From the NCBI GenBank assembly GCA_950097015.1, contig CATNEN010000025.1, positions 682,001-746,000 on the forward strand: DNA of 64,000 nt. Direction: 5' to 3'. Within the stretch, counting starts at the first letter, position 1. Each line of letters starts with the position of its first letter. The DNA comes from Macrostomum hystrix (taxonomy: Eukaryota; Platyhelminthes; Macrostomidae). Both the position numbers and the translations under genes were made by a program. Below, piece after piece: positions 46,501 to 55,989 of the stretch. The notes under the pieces were generated by a model that saw nothing but the letters and a program-made list of their open reading frames with translations, was not told where the DNA came from and searched no databases.

Positions 46501-47706
46501 TCAAATCATCTTCCTAATCAATCAAAACACCTACCAAATCAATCAAATCAAATACCTAATCCATCAAATCACCTACCAAATCAATCAAATCAAATACCTA
46601 ATCCATCAAATCACCTACCTAATCAATCAAATCGCCTACCTAATCAATAAAATCGCCTACCTAATCAATCAAATCGCCTACCTAATCAATCAAATCGCCT
46701 ACCTAATCAATAAAATCACCTACCTAATCAATCAAATCGCCTACCTAATCAATCAAATCGCCTACCTAATCAATAAAATCGCCTACCTAATCAATAAAAT
46801 CACCTACCTAATCAATAAAATCACCTACCTAATCAATCAAATCACCCACCTAATCAATCAAATCACCTACCTAATCAATCAAATCATCTTCCTAATCAAT
46901 CAAAACACCTACCAAATCAATCAAATCAAATACCTAATCCATCAAATCACCTACCAAATCAATCAAATCAAATACCTAATCCATCAAATCACCTACCTAA
47001 TCAATAAAATCACCTACCTAATCAATCAAATCACATATCAAATCAATAAAATCACCTACCTAATCAATAAAATCACCTACCTAATCAATAAAATCACCTA
47101 CCTAATCAATCAAATCACATATCAAATCAATAAAATCACCTACCTAATCAATAAAATCACCTACCTAATCAATCAAATCAAATACCTAATCAATCAAATC
47201 ACCTACCTAATCAATCAAATCATCTTCCTAATCAATCAAATGACCTACCTAATCAATCAAATCATCTTCCTAATCAATCAAATCACCTACCAAATCAATC
47301 AAATCAAATACCTTATCAATCAAATCACATATCAAATCAATCAAACCATCTACCTTATCAATTAAATCATCTACCTAATCAATCAAATCACCTACCCTAT
47401 TAGTGAAATCACCTGCCTATCAACCAACTTACCTGTCAATCAGTCAGCCTACGTGATATATCAACTTAGCAACCAATCTTGCCGACTCCCGCCTGGCAGG
47501 TGTGGCTGTGCGTCGGGCTGCGCGATCGGCACCTGGCATTGTGGCTGTCTCTGCTATCGGAGAGTCCCCAGGCTGGCCAATTTTACGAGCCGGGCAGTTT
47601 CATGCGCGATCCTTCGCTTCGCGATCAGTTACTGGGCCTGCTGGACTCGCTGAAAGACTATAAGATCCAGCTAGATGCGCAGCTCATGCGAGGAGTGGAA
47701 ATCTGA
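28523..47706 (+). CDS. DENND5: DENND5-type Rab GEF (DENN-RUN-PLAT-RUN protein), complete, 14 exons
   Basis: Exons: 28523-28682, 28772-28899, 29699-30335, 30412-30599, 31179-31865, 34015-34348, 37218-37477, 37963-37998, 38784-38909, 40135-40399, 41045-41128, 41983-42411, 44655-45652, 47500-47706. All junctions are GT-AG and keep frame, giving about 1512 residues (vertebrate members are near 1290). Order: Gln tract, uDENN ([16 protein letters not shown]), cDENN ([30 protein letters not shown]), dDENN ([16 protein letters not shown]), RUN1 ([37 protein letters not shown]), PLAT ([29 protein letters not shown]) and RUN2 ([16 protein letters not shown], ending MRGVEI). The extra length is low-complexity linker in exons 5 and 13. 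DENND5A/B exchange nucleotide on Rab39 and bind Rab6 in endosome-Golgi traffic. Confidence 0.96.
29195..29500. repeat. 21-bp minisatellite in DENND5 intron 2
   Basis: The unit is GATCTGAGCACTCTAGGGTA plus A, about 14 copies with GGATAA and TGGCTT variants. Being a multiple of three, it leaves a spurious minus-strand frame of YPRVLRS heptads. It is the one intronic array here that is not clearly G-poor on the sense strand. Confidence 0.95.
30620..30835 (+). mobile_element. SINE related to family A, in DENND5 intron 4
   Basis: A tRNA-like head with A-box-like GGTGGTGCGGTAAAACG and B-box-like GGGTTCGCATC is followed by GGCTACCAGCATAAG and CCAGTCCATGGA. The last two are shared with the body of family A copies, while the head differs. 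It could be a separate subfamily with an exchanged head. Confidence 0.55.
30857..31095 (+). mobile_element. SINE family B copy, in DENND5 intron 4
   Basis: It begins with a B-box-bearing head (CTCGCACCGAGGTCCCTGAG) and continues GGCGAGGCCACATTCATTTG, then GCTTGTCGTGCAATT, CCCTTGAGGGCCAACCTCCA and the terminal CAGCCCTCCTGCAATTA. The same modules occur in order at 58783-59085 and in part at 34408-34560. Confidence 0.65.
31905..32720. repeat. 33/36-bp minisatellite in DENND5 intron 5
   Basis: Units begin GATATCCTCACATCCCATCT and end in either TCCCCGATCCTCA (33 bp) or TCCCCCGATCCTTCTA (36 bp), interleaved in blocks. It starts 40 bases after the exon 5 donor. Both lengths are multiples of three, so the minus strand shows spurious Arg/Gly/Trp-rich frames. 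The sense strand is C/T-rich and G-poor. It decays beyond 32600. Confidence 0.95.
32721..33600. other. DENND5 intron 5, AT-rich part
   Basis: I see no additional feature between the minisatellite and the SINE. Confidence 0.5.
33604..33886 (-). mobile_element. SINE family A copy, in DENND5 intron 5
   Basis: On the minus strand it has the tRNA-like head (33830-33886, with the B box seen as GAATCGAACCCCCGACC on +), the exact palindrome CAGTCCATGGACTG near 33688 and the terminal CCCGATTGGGG. It is the most complete unbroken minus-strand copy, and it shows the site where the 6.5 kb copy was split by the MITE. Confidence 0.75.
34408..34560 (+). mobile_element. SINE family B copy, 3'-truncated, in DENND5 intron 6
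   Basis: The tRNA-like head GATTAGCGCGTATGACTCTC, the B box GAGCTCGAATCC, then GCGAGGCCACATTCATTTG and CTTGTCGTGCAATTTACG match the copies at 30857 and 58783. It ends near the CCAACC module. Confidence 0.6.
35150..35275 (+). mobile_element. SINE family B tail fragment, in DENND5 intron 6
   Basis: AGGCATAGTGAGAGTGGG, TGTACACCACCTGACAATGA and GGCTGCGGGTCTACTGTCAC correspond to the distal half of the copy at 58783-59085. No head is present. Confidence 0.5.
35290..37000. other. DENND5 intron 6, unique DNA
   Basis: No exon or RNA gene is recognised. Two copies of a palindromic motif (CGATATGTATCG and a variant) lie near 36190 and 36263, and one near 34360 just after the exon 6 donor. Confidence 0.45.
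37007..37012 (-). terminator. pol III terminator of the tRNA-Ser gene
   Basis: Six consecutive T's on the minus strand, a few bases after the tRNA 3' end. Confidence 0.85.
37018..37099 (-). tRNA. tRNA-Ser(CGA)
   Basis: Minus-strand reading gives a full cloverleaf of 82 bases: acceptor GTCGCGA paired with TTGCGAC (one G-T pair), D arm GCCGAGTGGTTAAGGC, anticodon stem TTGGA/TCCAA with loop CTCGAAA (anticodon CGA), a long variable arm as in serine tRNAs, and T arm with GGTTCGAATCC. The discriminator base is G, as in eukaryotic tRNA-Ser. CCA is not encoded. A run of six T's follows on the minus strand (37007-37012 as A's on +), a normal pol III terminator. It lies antisense inside DENND5 intron 6. 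Confidence 0.97.
38985..39365. repeat. 19-bp minisatellite (CCAGTCCACCTAATCTATT) in DENND5 intron 9
   Basis: About 20 copies, starting some 75 bases after the exon 9 donor. Variants have CTACT for CTATT. The sense strand is G-poor. A degenerate bridge (39365-39440) joins it to the next array, which shares the CCTAATC core, so both may have one origin. Confidence 0.96.
39440..40020. repeat. 20-bp minisatellite (CCCCCAGTTTACCTAATCCA) in DENND5 intron 9
   Basis: About 29 copies with CCTTATCC and TATCTAATC variants. It ends about 110 bases before the exon 10 acceptor. The sense strand is C-rich with one G per unit. Confidence 0.96.
40524..40725 (+). mobile_element. SINE family A copy, in DENND5 intron 10
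   Basis: The head has CTAGTGGTTAGGGCGTCGGA and GGGGGTTCGATTTTCGAC (B box, mutated). The body has GGTGCCAGCATCAGTTGGG and AGTCCATGGACTGAAC. It is shorter than the 8.3 kb copy and lacks the distal tail. Confidence 0.7.
41129..41982. other. DENND5 intron 11, AT-rich
   Basis: No embedded gene or tandem array is seen. Confidence 0.5.
42440..42700. repeat. degenerate ~75-bp tandem repeat with palindromic core, DENND5 intron 12
   Basis: The core CCGATATGTATCGAA or a close variant occurs near 42451, 42523, 42606 and 42682, spaced 72-83 bases, with the DNA between too diverged to align by eye. CGATATGTATCG is an inverted repeat (CGATA-TG-TATCG). The same core appears near 34360, 36190 and 36263 in intron 6. 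Confidence 0.55.
42927..43165 (-). other. possible antisense terminal exon inside DENND5 intron 12
   Basis: After a possible acceptor (ACTTCTAG, minus strand) the frame is open for 79 codons to a [23 protein letters not shown], then [20 protein letters not shown] and [14 protein letters not shown]. The region is GC-richer than the surrounding intron and has no ATG, as an internal or last exon would. I recognise no family and found no partner exon. A good donor motif on the + strand (GACAG/gtaagg at 42969) makes a different explanation possible. Confidence 0.3.
43700..44615. repeat. 27-bp minisatellite in DENND5 intron 12
   Basis: The unit is ATCCCTAATCCCACAGCAGA followed by ATCCTAG or ATCATGG, about 33 copies. 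The two endings alternate in the first part of the array and then CCTAG dominates. The array ends about 40 bases before the exon 13 acceptor. Each unit contains ACAGCAG, close to a splice-acceptor core. The sense strand is G-poor. Confidence 0.96.
45683..46325. repeat. 21/25-bp minisatellite at the start of DENND5 intron 13
   Basis: The core is TTATCAATCAGCCTACCTAT plus C, with an optional extra TATC, about 28 copies. It begins 30 bases after the exon 13 donor, so the exon frame appears to run on into Tyr/Ser/Gln repeats; the conserved [14 protein letters not shown] junction shows the donor is used instead. G appears once per unit. Confidence 0.95.
46326..47410. repeat. 21-bp minisatellite with 378-bp higher-order duplication, DENND5 intron 13
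   Basis: The unit is AATCAAATCACCTACCTAAT plus C with GCC, AATAAAATC and CATCTTCC variants, about 50 copies. Marker variants (ATCACCCACC at 46464 and 46842, ATCATCTTCC at 46505 and 46883) recur exactly 378 bases apart, that is 18 units. It is nearly free of G on the sense strand and ends about 90 bases before exon 14. Confidence 0.95.
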
Positions 47707-48940
47707 TTCCAATCCTCCATTTTTTGTTTTTTTACTTCCTATGGTCTCAAGAATTTTCTCGCGCCTGATTTCTTTGATTTCGACGTTGGCTCTGTGGTTT
47801 CTTTTTTAAAGAATAGCAAAAAATACTATTTATACTACTCGCAAAAATTCATTGTCAGTAGCTTACATCTAATTGCTAAAAGGAAGCTAACTGCAGTTAA
47901 ACAATCAGTATTTGTAGTTGCATGCGATGCATAATTGTACAAATTCGCATTGTGAACACCGTGTACAGACAAACCCTTGTGCTTGACTCAATTATCTATA
48001 CCTTTTTTTATAAGCTCGCCTTTCTGACTCCGATTAAATTTTTGAGATCGCTTTTATTCTTATAATTATTTTTTACTAAGAGAGTGGCTACATTATTGCA
48101 CAGTATATGTATTGGAACCGTTGATATGACCTTCGGAAATAATTGATTGATCTTATTTGAATCTCAGCTAGCCTAATCGTGTCACAACTTTTTTATTGAT
48201 TTCATATGCATGCGAACATGGACAATAATGACAACGAAACTTAAGATATAAATTAAAGCTTATGAATTTCATCAGTCTGATATCATTTCGCCTTGGGCAC
48301 ATTTTTCCAGTTTAACTTCGGTTCGCTAATTAACAAACGTTACTTTTAAAGCGTTAGTTTTGAAATACGCTACTTTAGGTCCGTTAAATTGGGCACTCTA
48401 GGCACTTGATTGGGCCATAGTCGACCCGCGGCCAACGAGGAGGCAATTCTGCCCATTCAATTGAACGATATTTCACGAGGGAGCGATCATATAAGTAGAG
48501 CTTTAGAAATAACGACTTACTGGTTTATAGTAGTAATTATGTATTTGTGCCCATAATGTCGATATTAGTTACAAATTGCTCTTCATATATCTATTGATTC
48601 TTATTGTTATATTATGGGAGTATGTATAAAATTTTAGTAAATTGCTTTCTTCTGTCTTTGAAATTTTTGCTTTGCTTGACATGCTTAAATTTATTTGGCA
48701 TACAAATAGACCTATGTTCAAACATTTTTCTTCTAGTGTTTTACGCTCTCTAGCATTGTGGTGCAATTTTTTTACGTAGTTTCATTTGGATGTTTTTTTA
48801 ATCAAGATGCACTCATCTTTTTTGTTTCACCTGTCCAACCCTTTTGAGGTGTTGAAGCAGGGAGTGAAGTAAATATATGATAGCGCGAGACTAATAAACC
48901 TCGGGATTGTCTCCCCTGTAATTCACCAATTTAACTCGTG
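47707..48940. other. DENND5 3' UTR and intergenic DNA
   Basis: AT-rich. An AATAAA at about 48892 is a possible distal poly(A) signal. No other gene is seen. Confidence 0.45.
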
Positions 48941-48943
48941 TTT

Positions 48944-51900
48944 TAGTTGGTCATTTACCCTGCCAATCTGCAGTTTCAGTTGGTCATTTACCCTGTCAAT
49001 CTGCAGTTTCAGTTGGTCATTCACCCTCTCAATCTGCAGTTTCAGTTGGTCATTTACCCTTTCAATCTGCAGTTTCAGTTGGTCATTTACCCTCTCAATC
49101 TGCAGTTTCAGTTGGTCATTTACCCTCTCAATATGCAGTTTCAGTTGGTCATTTACCCTCTCAATCTGCAGTTTCAGTTGGTCATTTACCCTGTCAATCT
49201 GCAGTTTCAGTTGGTCATTTACCCTCTCAATCTGCAGTTTCAGTTGGTCATTTACCCTGTCAATCTGCAGTTTCAGTTGGTCATTTACCCTGCCAATCTG
49301 CAGTTTCAGTTGGTCATTTACCCTGCCAATCTGCAGTTTCAGTTGGTCATTTACCCTGCCAATCTGCAGTTTCAGTTGGTCATTTACCCTCTCAATCTGC
49401 AGTTTCAGTTGGTCATTTACCCTGTCAATCTGCAGTTTCAGTTGGTCATTTACCCTGCCAATCTGCAGTTTCAGTTGGTCATTTACCCTGCCAATCTGCA
49501 GTTTCAGTTGGTCATTTACCCTGTCAATCTGCAGTTCAGTTGGTCATTTACTTGTCAATCTGCAGTTTCAGTTGGTCATTTACCCTCTCAATCTGCATTT
49601 TCAGTTTGTCATTTACCCTCACAATCTGCAGTTTCAGTTGGTCATTTACCCTGTCAATCTGCAGTTTCAGTTGGTCATTTACCCTCTCAATATGCAGTTT
49701 CAGTTGGTCATTTACCCTCACAATCTGCAGTTTCAGTTGGTCATTTACCCTCACAATCTGCAGTTTCAGTTGCTCATTTACCCTGCCAATCTGCAGTTTC
49801 AGTTGGTCATTTACCCTGCCAATCTGCAGTTTCAGTTGGTCATTTACCCTGCCAATCTGCAGTTTCAGTTGGTCATTTACCCTGCCAATCTGCAGTTTCA
49901 GTTGGTCATTTACCCTGCCAATCTGCAGTTTCAGTTGGTCATTTACCCTGTCAGTCTGCAGTTTCAGTTGGTCATTTACCCTGCCAATCTGCAGTTTCAG
50001 TTGGTCATTTACCCTGCCAATCTGCAGTTTCAGTTGGTCATTTACCCTGCCAATCTGCAGTTTCAGTTGGTCATTTACCCTGCCAATCTGCAGTTTCAGT
50101 TAGTCATTTACCCTGTCAATCTGCAGTTTCAGTTGGTCATTTACCCTGTCAATCTGCAGTTTCAGTTGGTCATTAACCTGTCAATCTGCAGTTTCAGTTG
50201 GTCATTTACCCTCTCAATATGCAGTTTCAGTTGGTCATTTACCCTCACAATCTGCAGTTTCAGTTGGTCATTTACCCTCACAATCTGCAGTTTCAGTTGC
50301 TCATTTACCCTGCCAATCTGCAGTTTCAGTTGGTCATTTACCCTGCCAATCTGCAGTTTCAGTTGGTCATTTACCCTGCCAATCTGCAGTTTCAGTTGGT
50401 CATTTACCCTGCCAATCTGCAGTTTCAGTTAGTCATTTACCCTGCCAATCTGCAGTTTCAGTTGGTCATTTACCCTCTCAATATGCAGTTTCAGTTGGTC
50501 ATTTACCCTCTCAATATGCAGTTTCAGTTGGTCATTTACCCTCTCAATATGCAGTTTCAGTTAGTCATTTACCCTCTCAATATGCAGTTTCAGTTGGTCA
50601 TTTACCCTCTCAATATGCAGTTTCAGTTGGTCATTTACCCTCTCAATATGCAGTTTCAGTTGGTCATTTACCCTGTCAATATGCAGTTTCAGTTGGTCAT
50701 TTACCCTCTCAATATGCAGTTTCAGTTGGTCATTTACCCTCTCAATATGCAGTTTCAGTTGGTCATTTACCCTGCCAATCTGCAGTTTCAGTTGGTCATT
50801 TACCCTGTCAATCTGCAGTTTCAGTTGGTCATTTACCCTGTCAATCTGCAGTTTCAGTTGGTCATTAACCTGTCAATCTGCAGTTCAGTTGGTCATTTAC
50901 CCTCACAATCTGCAGTTTCAGTTGGTCATTTACCCTCACAATCTGCAGTTTCAGTTGGTCATTTAACCTCACAATCTGCAGTTTCAGTTGGTCATTTACC
51001 CTGTGAATCTGCAGTTTCAGTTGGTCATTTACCTGTCAATCTGCAGTTTCAGTTGGTCATTTACCCTCTCAATATGCAGTTTCAGTTGGTCATTTACCTG
51101 TCAATCTGCAGTTTCAGTTGGTCATTTACCCTGTCAATCTGCAGTTTCAGTTGGTCATTTACCCTGTCAATCTGCAGTTTCAGTTGGTCATTTACCCTCT
51201 CAATATGCAGTTTCAGTTGGTCATTTACCCTGTCAATATGCAGTTTCAGTTGGTCATTTACCCTCTCAATATGCAGTTTCAGTTGGTCATTTACCCTCTC
51301 AATATGCAGTTTCAGTTGGTCATTTACCCTGTCAATCTGCAGTTTCAGTTGGTCATTTACCCTCTCAATATGCAGTTTCAGTTGGTCATTTACCCTGTCA
51401 ATCTGCAGTTTCAGTTGGTCATTTACCCTCTCAATATGCAGTTTCAGTTGGTCATTTACCCTGTCAATCTGCAGTTTCAGTTGGTCATTTACCCTCTCAA
51501 TATGCAGTTTCAGTTGGTCATTTACCCTCTCAATATGCAGTTTCAGTTGGTCATTTACCCTCTCAATATGCAGTTTCAGTTGGTCATTTACCCTCTCAAT
51601 ATGCAGTTTCAGTTAGTCATTTACCCTCTCAATATGCAGTTTCAGTTGGTCATTTACCCTGTCAATCTGCAGTTTCAGTTGGTCATTTACCCTCTCAATA
51701 TGCAGTTTCAGTTGGTCATTTACCCTCTCAATATGCAGTTTCAGTTGGTCATTTACCCTGTGAATCTGCAGTTTCAGTTGGTCATTTACCCTCTCAATAT
51801 GCAGTTTCAGTTGGTCATTTACCCTGTCAATATGCAGTTTCAGTTGGTCATTTACCCTCTCAATATGCAGTTTCAGTTGGTCATTTACCCTCTCAATATG

Positions 51901-52316
51901 CAGTTTCAGTTGGTCATTTACCCTGTCAATCTGCAGTTTCAGTTGGTCATTTACCCTGCCAATCTGCAGTTTCAGTTGGTCATTTACCCTCTCAATATGC
52001 AGTTTCAGTTGGTCATTTACCCTCTCAATATGCAGTTTCAGTTGGTCATTTACCCTGTCAATATGCAGTTTCAGTTGGTCATTTACCCTCTCAATATGCA
52101 GTTTCAGTTGGTCATTTACCCTCTCAATATGCAGTTTCAGTTGGTCATTTACCCTGTCAATCTGCAGTTTCAGTTGGTCATTTACCCTGCCAATCTGCAG
52201 TTTCAGTTGGTCATTTACCCTCTCAATATGCAGTTTCAGTTGGTCATTTACCCTCTCAATATGCAGTTTCAGTTGGTCATTTACCCTCTCAATATGCAGT
52301 TTCAGTTGACCATTAA
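48944..52316. repeat. 33-bp minisatellite, about 100 copies
   Basis: The unit is TTGGTCATTTACCCTCTCAA followed by TATGCAGTTTCAG, or with TGCCAA/TGTCAA and TCTGCAG. The first half is mostly the CTGCAG form and the second half the ATGCAG form. Blocks repeat, for example around 49540-49800 and 50165-50400. Length is 11 codons, so long open frames appear on + in every frame and on - (VNDQLKLQIER type). TTAGTC variants and 1-2-base losses interrupt them. Confidence 0.98.
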
Positions 52317-52656
52317 CCCTCGATGTACCCTCGATCGATGAACCTAATTGAATATCGACAGTTTGACAAGCCGCATCTGAAAATGCTCCAGAAAATAAAT
52401 TTTCGTTACTTTTTATCAGTTTTTTTAGAAACGTTACAAGATTGAGCATTGCATACCAATGAGTGCTCATGCTCTGCTCAAGCAGGTTCTCATTGGTCAG
52501 CGGGACAACAGCTTTTCCACCCCCTCGGCTACATCTGAGCTGAGTACAAAAGCTGCAGCGGGGTTTGCCTGTGGCGCGTCTGCTTCCGTCGAATTCGCTG
52601 CTCTCTCGCCTTCTCGCCATCTCCAGTTAAAATCTGCTTTTTAAAATCTGATTGTG

Positions 52657-55543
52657 ATGCGGACAGCCACGCTCTTCATCGCTGTCGCCTTGCTGGCCGG
52701 TAGCTCTGATGCCTTCGTCCAACTGATGGGCAGCTCGGATGTCTATGTGAGTCAGTTTATCGTCTGGAATATTTGTCTTTGCTAATCATCCGGCTGGGCC
52801 AAAGCTAACTCCCGCAATCTGGCATTTTCACAGTGCGACTCCGAGGGCTCCTACTGCCTTAGCGACAGCGGCTGCTGCCAGGGACTCGAGTGCGTTGTGG
52901 GCCAAGGCAACCTGCAAGGTATTGGCTGATAGAGTCATTCTCTGTACTAAAGTTCACAGTGGTACCTACTTACCTACTTACCTACTTTATTACTTACTTA
53001 CCTACTTGCTTACCTACTTACTTAACTACTTACTTACCTACTTGCTTACCTTCTTACTTAACTACTTACTTACCTACTTAACTACTTACTTACCTACTTA
53101 ACTACTTACTTACCTACTTACCTACTTTATTACTTACTTACCTACTTACCTACTTGCTTACCTGCTTACCTACTTTATTACTTACTTGCCTACTTACTTA
53201 CCTACTTACTTACCTACTTACCTACTTTATTACTTACTTACCTACTTGCTTACCTACTTACTTAACTACTTACTTACCTACTTGCTTACCTTCTTACTTA
53301 ACTACTTACTTACCTACTTAACTACTTACTTGCCTACTAAGATACTTAACTACTTACCTACCCACTTGCTTACCTACTTACTTACCTACTTATTTACCTA
53401 CTTACACACCCACTTGCTTACCTACTTACTTACCTACTTACTTACCTACTTACTTACCTACTTTATTACTTACTTACCTACTTGCTTACCTACTTGCTTA
53501 CCTACTTAACTACTTACTTGCCTACTAACATACTTACCTACTTACCTACCTACTTACTTACCTACTTGCTTACCTACTTACTTACCTACTTTCTTACCTA
53601 CTTGCTTAGCAACCTTCTTGCCTACCTACCTACCTACCTACTTACCAACACACTCACTCACTCACTCACTCACTCACTCACTCACTCACTCACTCACTCA
53701 CTTACTCACTCACTCACTCACTCACTCACTTACTCACTCACTCACTCACTTACTCACTCACTCACTCACTCACTCACTCACTCACTCACTTACTCACTCA
53801 CTCACTCACTCACCAAATGACCACTTACTAGCTCCCAGTCGGGCCCCAACTGGCACAGAAATCAGTGTTTATTTGCAGTTTCACACCCTGGTTGTCGGAG
53901 GCAGTGCTGCCAGAGCCGGTGGACAACTGCGGATGAACTAATTGTGCAGCCAGAAGTCGCCCGGATCCGTCTCTGCCTCCTGGGTCGCATTTACTCCTTC
54001 CCGCCGCTCCCCTCGAGCCATTTTTACTCTCCCTGAGGCGCTAAGGAATGCCGGCCGCCGATTCAAGTAATTCGATGTAATTGGATTTACTTGTCCCAAC
54101 TGGAGTGGACTTTCGCCCGCCTCGCACACAGCGACAGTCCACACCAACCCACTGACACAGCTGAGACACAGTTGCCGGCTGATGAGGCGAGATGAGGACT
54201 GAGGAGGCTGGGAAACACCGCGGGACAGGCTCAAATCCTCTCGACGACTTCATTTCCCGAACTCGAAGTCGGCTGCGGGTTCGCGTGACGGGCAGATGTG
54301 GAACTAGTCTAGTTCGCTTTCTTTGACTTGGTCACATGTGTACGGAGAGATTTTTTTCAGCGCAGTGAAATCTGTTCCTATGTCCAGCCCTCTGTGCCAT
54401 CCTCAACTATTTATCATTTATTATCTACTCACTAATTGAATTCTATTGAAGCGGCTGCGATTCACCCACTCTCACACCGACTCACCCACTCTCACACCGA
54501 CTCACCCACTCTCACCCCGACTGACCCACTCTCACACCGACTGACCCACTCTCACACCGACTCACCCACTCTCACCCCGACTCACCCACTCTCACCCCGA
54601 CTGACCCACTCTCACACCGACTCACCCACTCTCACACCGACTCACCCACTCTCACCCCGACTGACCCACTCTCACACCGACTCACCCACTCTCACACCGA
54701 CTCACCCACTCTCACCCCGACTCACCCACTCTCACCCCGACTGACCCACTCTCACACCGACTCACCCACTCTCACACCGACTCACCCACTCTCACCCCGA
54801 CTGACCCACTCTCACACCGACTCACCCACTCTCACACCGACTCACCCACTCTCACACCGACTCACCCACTCTCACACCGACTCACCCACTCTCACACCGA
54901 CTCACCCACTCTCACCCCGACTGACCCACTCTCACACCGACTCACCCACTCTCACACCGACTCACCCACTCTCACCCCGACTCACCCACTCTCACACCGA
55001 CTCACCCACTCTCACCCTGATTCACCCACTCTCACACCGACTCACCCACTCTCACCCCGACTCACCCACTCTCACACCGACTCACCCACTCTCACCCTGA
55101 TTCACCCACTCTCACCCTGATTCACCCACTCTCACACCGACTCGCCCAATCCTCCGCCGCCTGTCTATGCAGGCATGGGCGGCATCTGCCGTCGCCGGAG
55201 CAGCAACGCCGGCTCTTCATCGGCCTCTGCCTCGTCGAACTATCCGCCGATGGACTTCGGGCCGATGTACCGCAGCTGCAGCCTGGACTCGGACTGCCCG
55301 GCTGGGCAGTGCTGCAATCGGCGACCAACCGGCTTTCGCGGCAGCCTGGTGTCAACCTGCGAATCCGACTGCGGCTATCGCGAGGTCGGCGACATCCTCG
55401 GCGACTATTACAGCCGCTTCTATCGCCGGGCCGCTCGCGGTCGTCATGGAAACAAGCCGTATCATCGCGGAGGCGAGCGCAAGGCGGAGCATCAGAAGCA
55501 TCAGGAGGAGCAGAAGAGCAAGAAGAAGAAGTCTGACAACTAA
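52657..55543 (+). CDS. secreted cysteine-rich protein with knottin-like module, complete, 3 exons
   Basis: Exons 52657-52746, 52834-52918 and 55173-55543 (phases 0 and 1) give 181 residues. A signal peptide (TLFIAVALLAGSSDA) is followed by a six-cysteine module, C-x6-C-x5-CC-x4-C-x13-C, the spacing of an inhibitor-cystine-knot fold, split by the second intron before its last Cys. After a Ser-rich linker a second cluster, C-x5-C-x4-CC ... C-x3-C (SLDSDCPAGQCC), somewhat resembles a WAP core. The tail is strongly basic (KSKKKKSDN). Such proteins act outside the cell as inhibitors, peptide ligands or toxins; nothing here shows which. An unspliced alternative third exon at 53879 is discussed in the findings. 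Confidence 0.75.
52958..53625. repeat. (TACC/TACT)n tetranucleotide-based array in intron 2 of the secreted gene
   Basis: CTTACCTACTTACTTACCTA and relatives fill the region, with interspersed TTTATTA and TTGCTTACC units that recur in blocks (compare 52980-53100 with 53220-53330). It starts 40 bases after the donor and has almost no G. Confidence 0.95.
53646..53815. repeat. (CACT)n microsatellite
   Basis: An almost pure CACT run with occasional TACT units. It follows directly on the TACC array, from which it could have arisen by a single change. It gives spurious Ser-Leu-Thr-His frames. Confidence 0.97.
54466..55145. repeat. 20-bp minisatellite (CACCCACTCTCACACCGACT), 34 copies
   Basis: Perfectly phased 20-bp units with CACCCCGACT, GACCCACT and CACCCTGATT variants in recurring blocks. 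It ends about 28 bases before the acceptor of the last exon of the secreted gene, so it occupies the usual polypyrimidine/branch-point zone. Confidence 0.97.
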
Positions 55544-55944
55544 GACACCCCAGATTTTGATTGCGTCGCCCGCTCTTTACAAAAAAGCGAATTAACAAAT
55601 GCCTCTCTAAGGCCTAACTGGGTCGCTTTTCTAAAAATTCCTTTTTTGTCTGCGAATTCAAAAAACGATATCTTAGCCCTCCCTCACTGCCAGGAACATT
55701 ATCGGGTTGGCAATCAGTTAAGAGTTTGGATTTGTACAACGTCCAGCAATCCCACATTTGAAAGACGGAAGATTGCATATTATTTTGTTAAATCTTTCCA
55801 GCATATTTTTGTTAAACGCTCGCGTCGCCATACCCAGGCGGCCGGATCGAGTTCCATTTTTTGTCGCTTTTGAACGGAACAAAATATATAATGTTGTTTG
55901 TCTAAACAAATTCGAAGCGAACTTTGGCGCGCCCAAGCCTATTG

Positions 55945-55950
55945 AATAAA
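55945..55950 (+). promoter_or_regulatory. poly(A) signal of the secreted cysteine-rich gene
   Basis: AATAAA about 400 bases after the stop codon, with T-rich sequence 35-60 bases beyond it. Confidence 0.5.
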
Positions 55951-55989
55951 CCTGTTGTCGAGCAAACCGCAAGTTCTACCTGGAAATTT

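Noticed and set aside
48947-52341. Several + strand frames of 187-472 codons
   Set aside because: All three + frames are equally open because the unit is 33 bp and stop-free, so there is no sign of coding selection.
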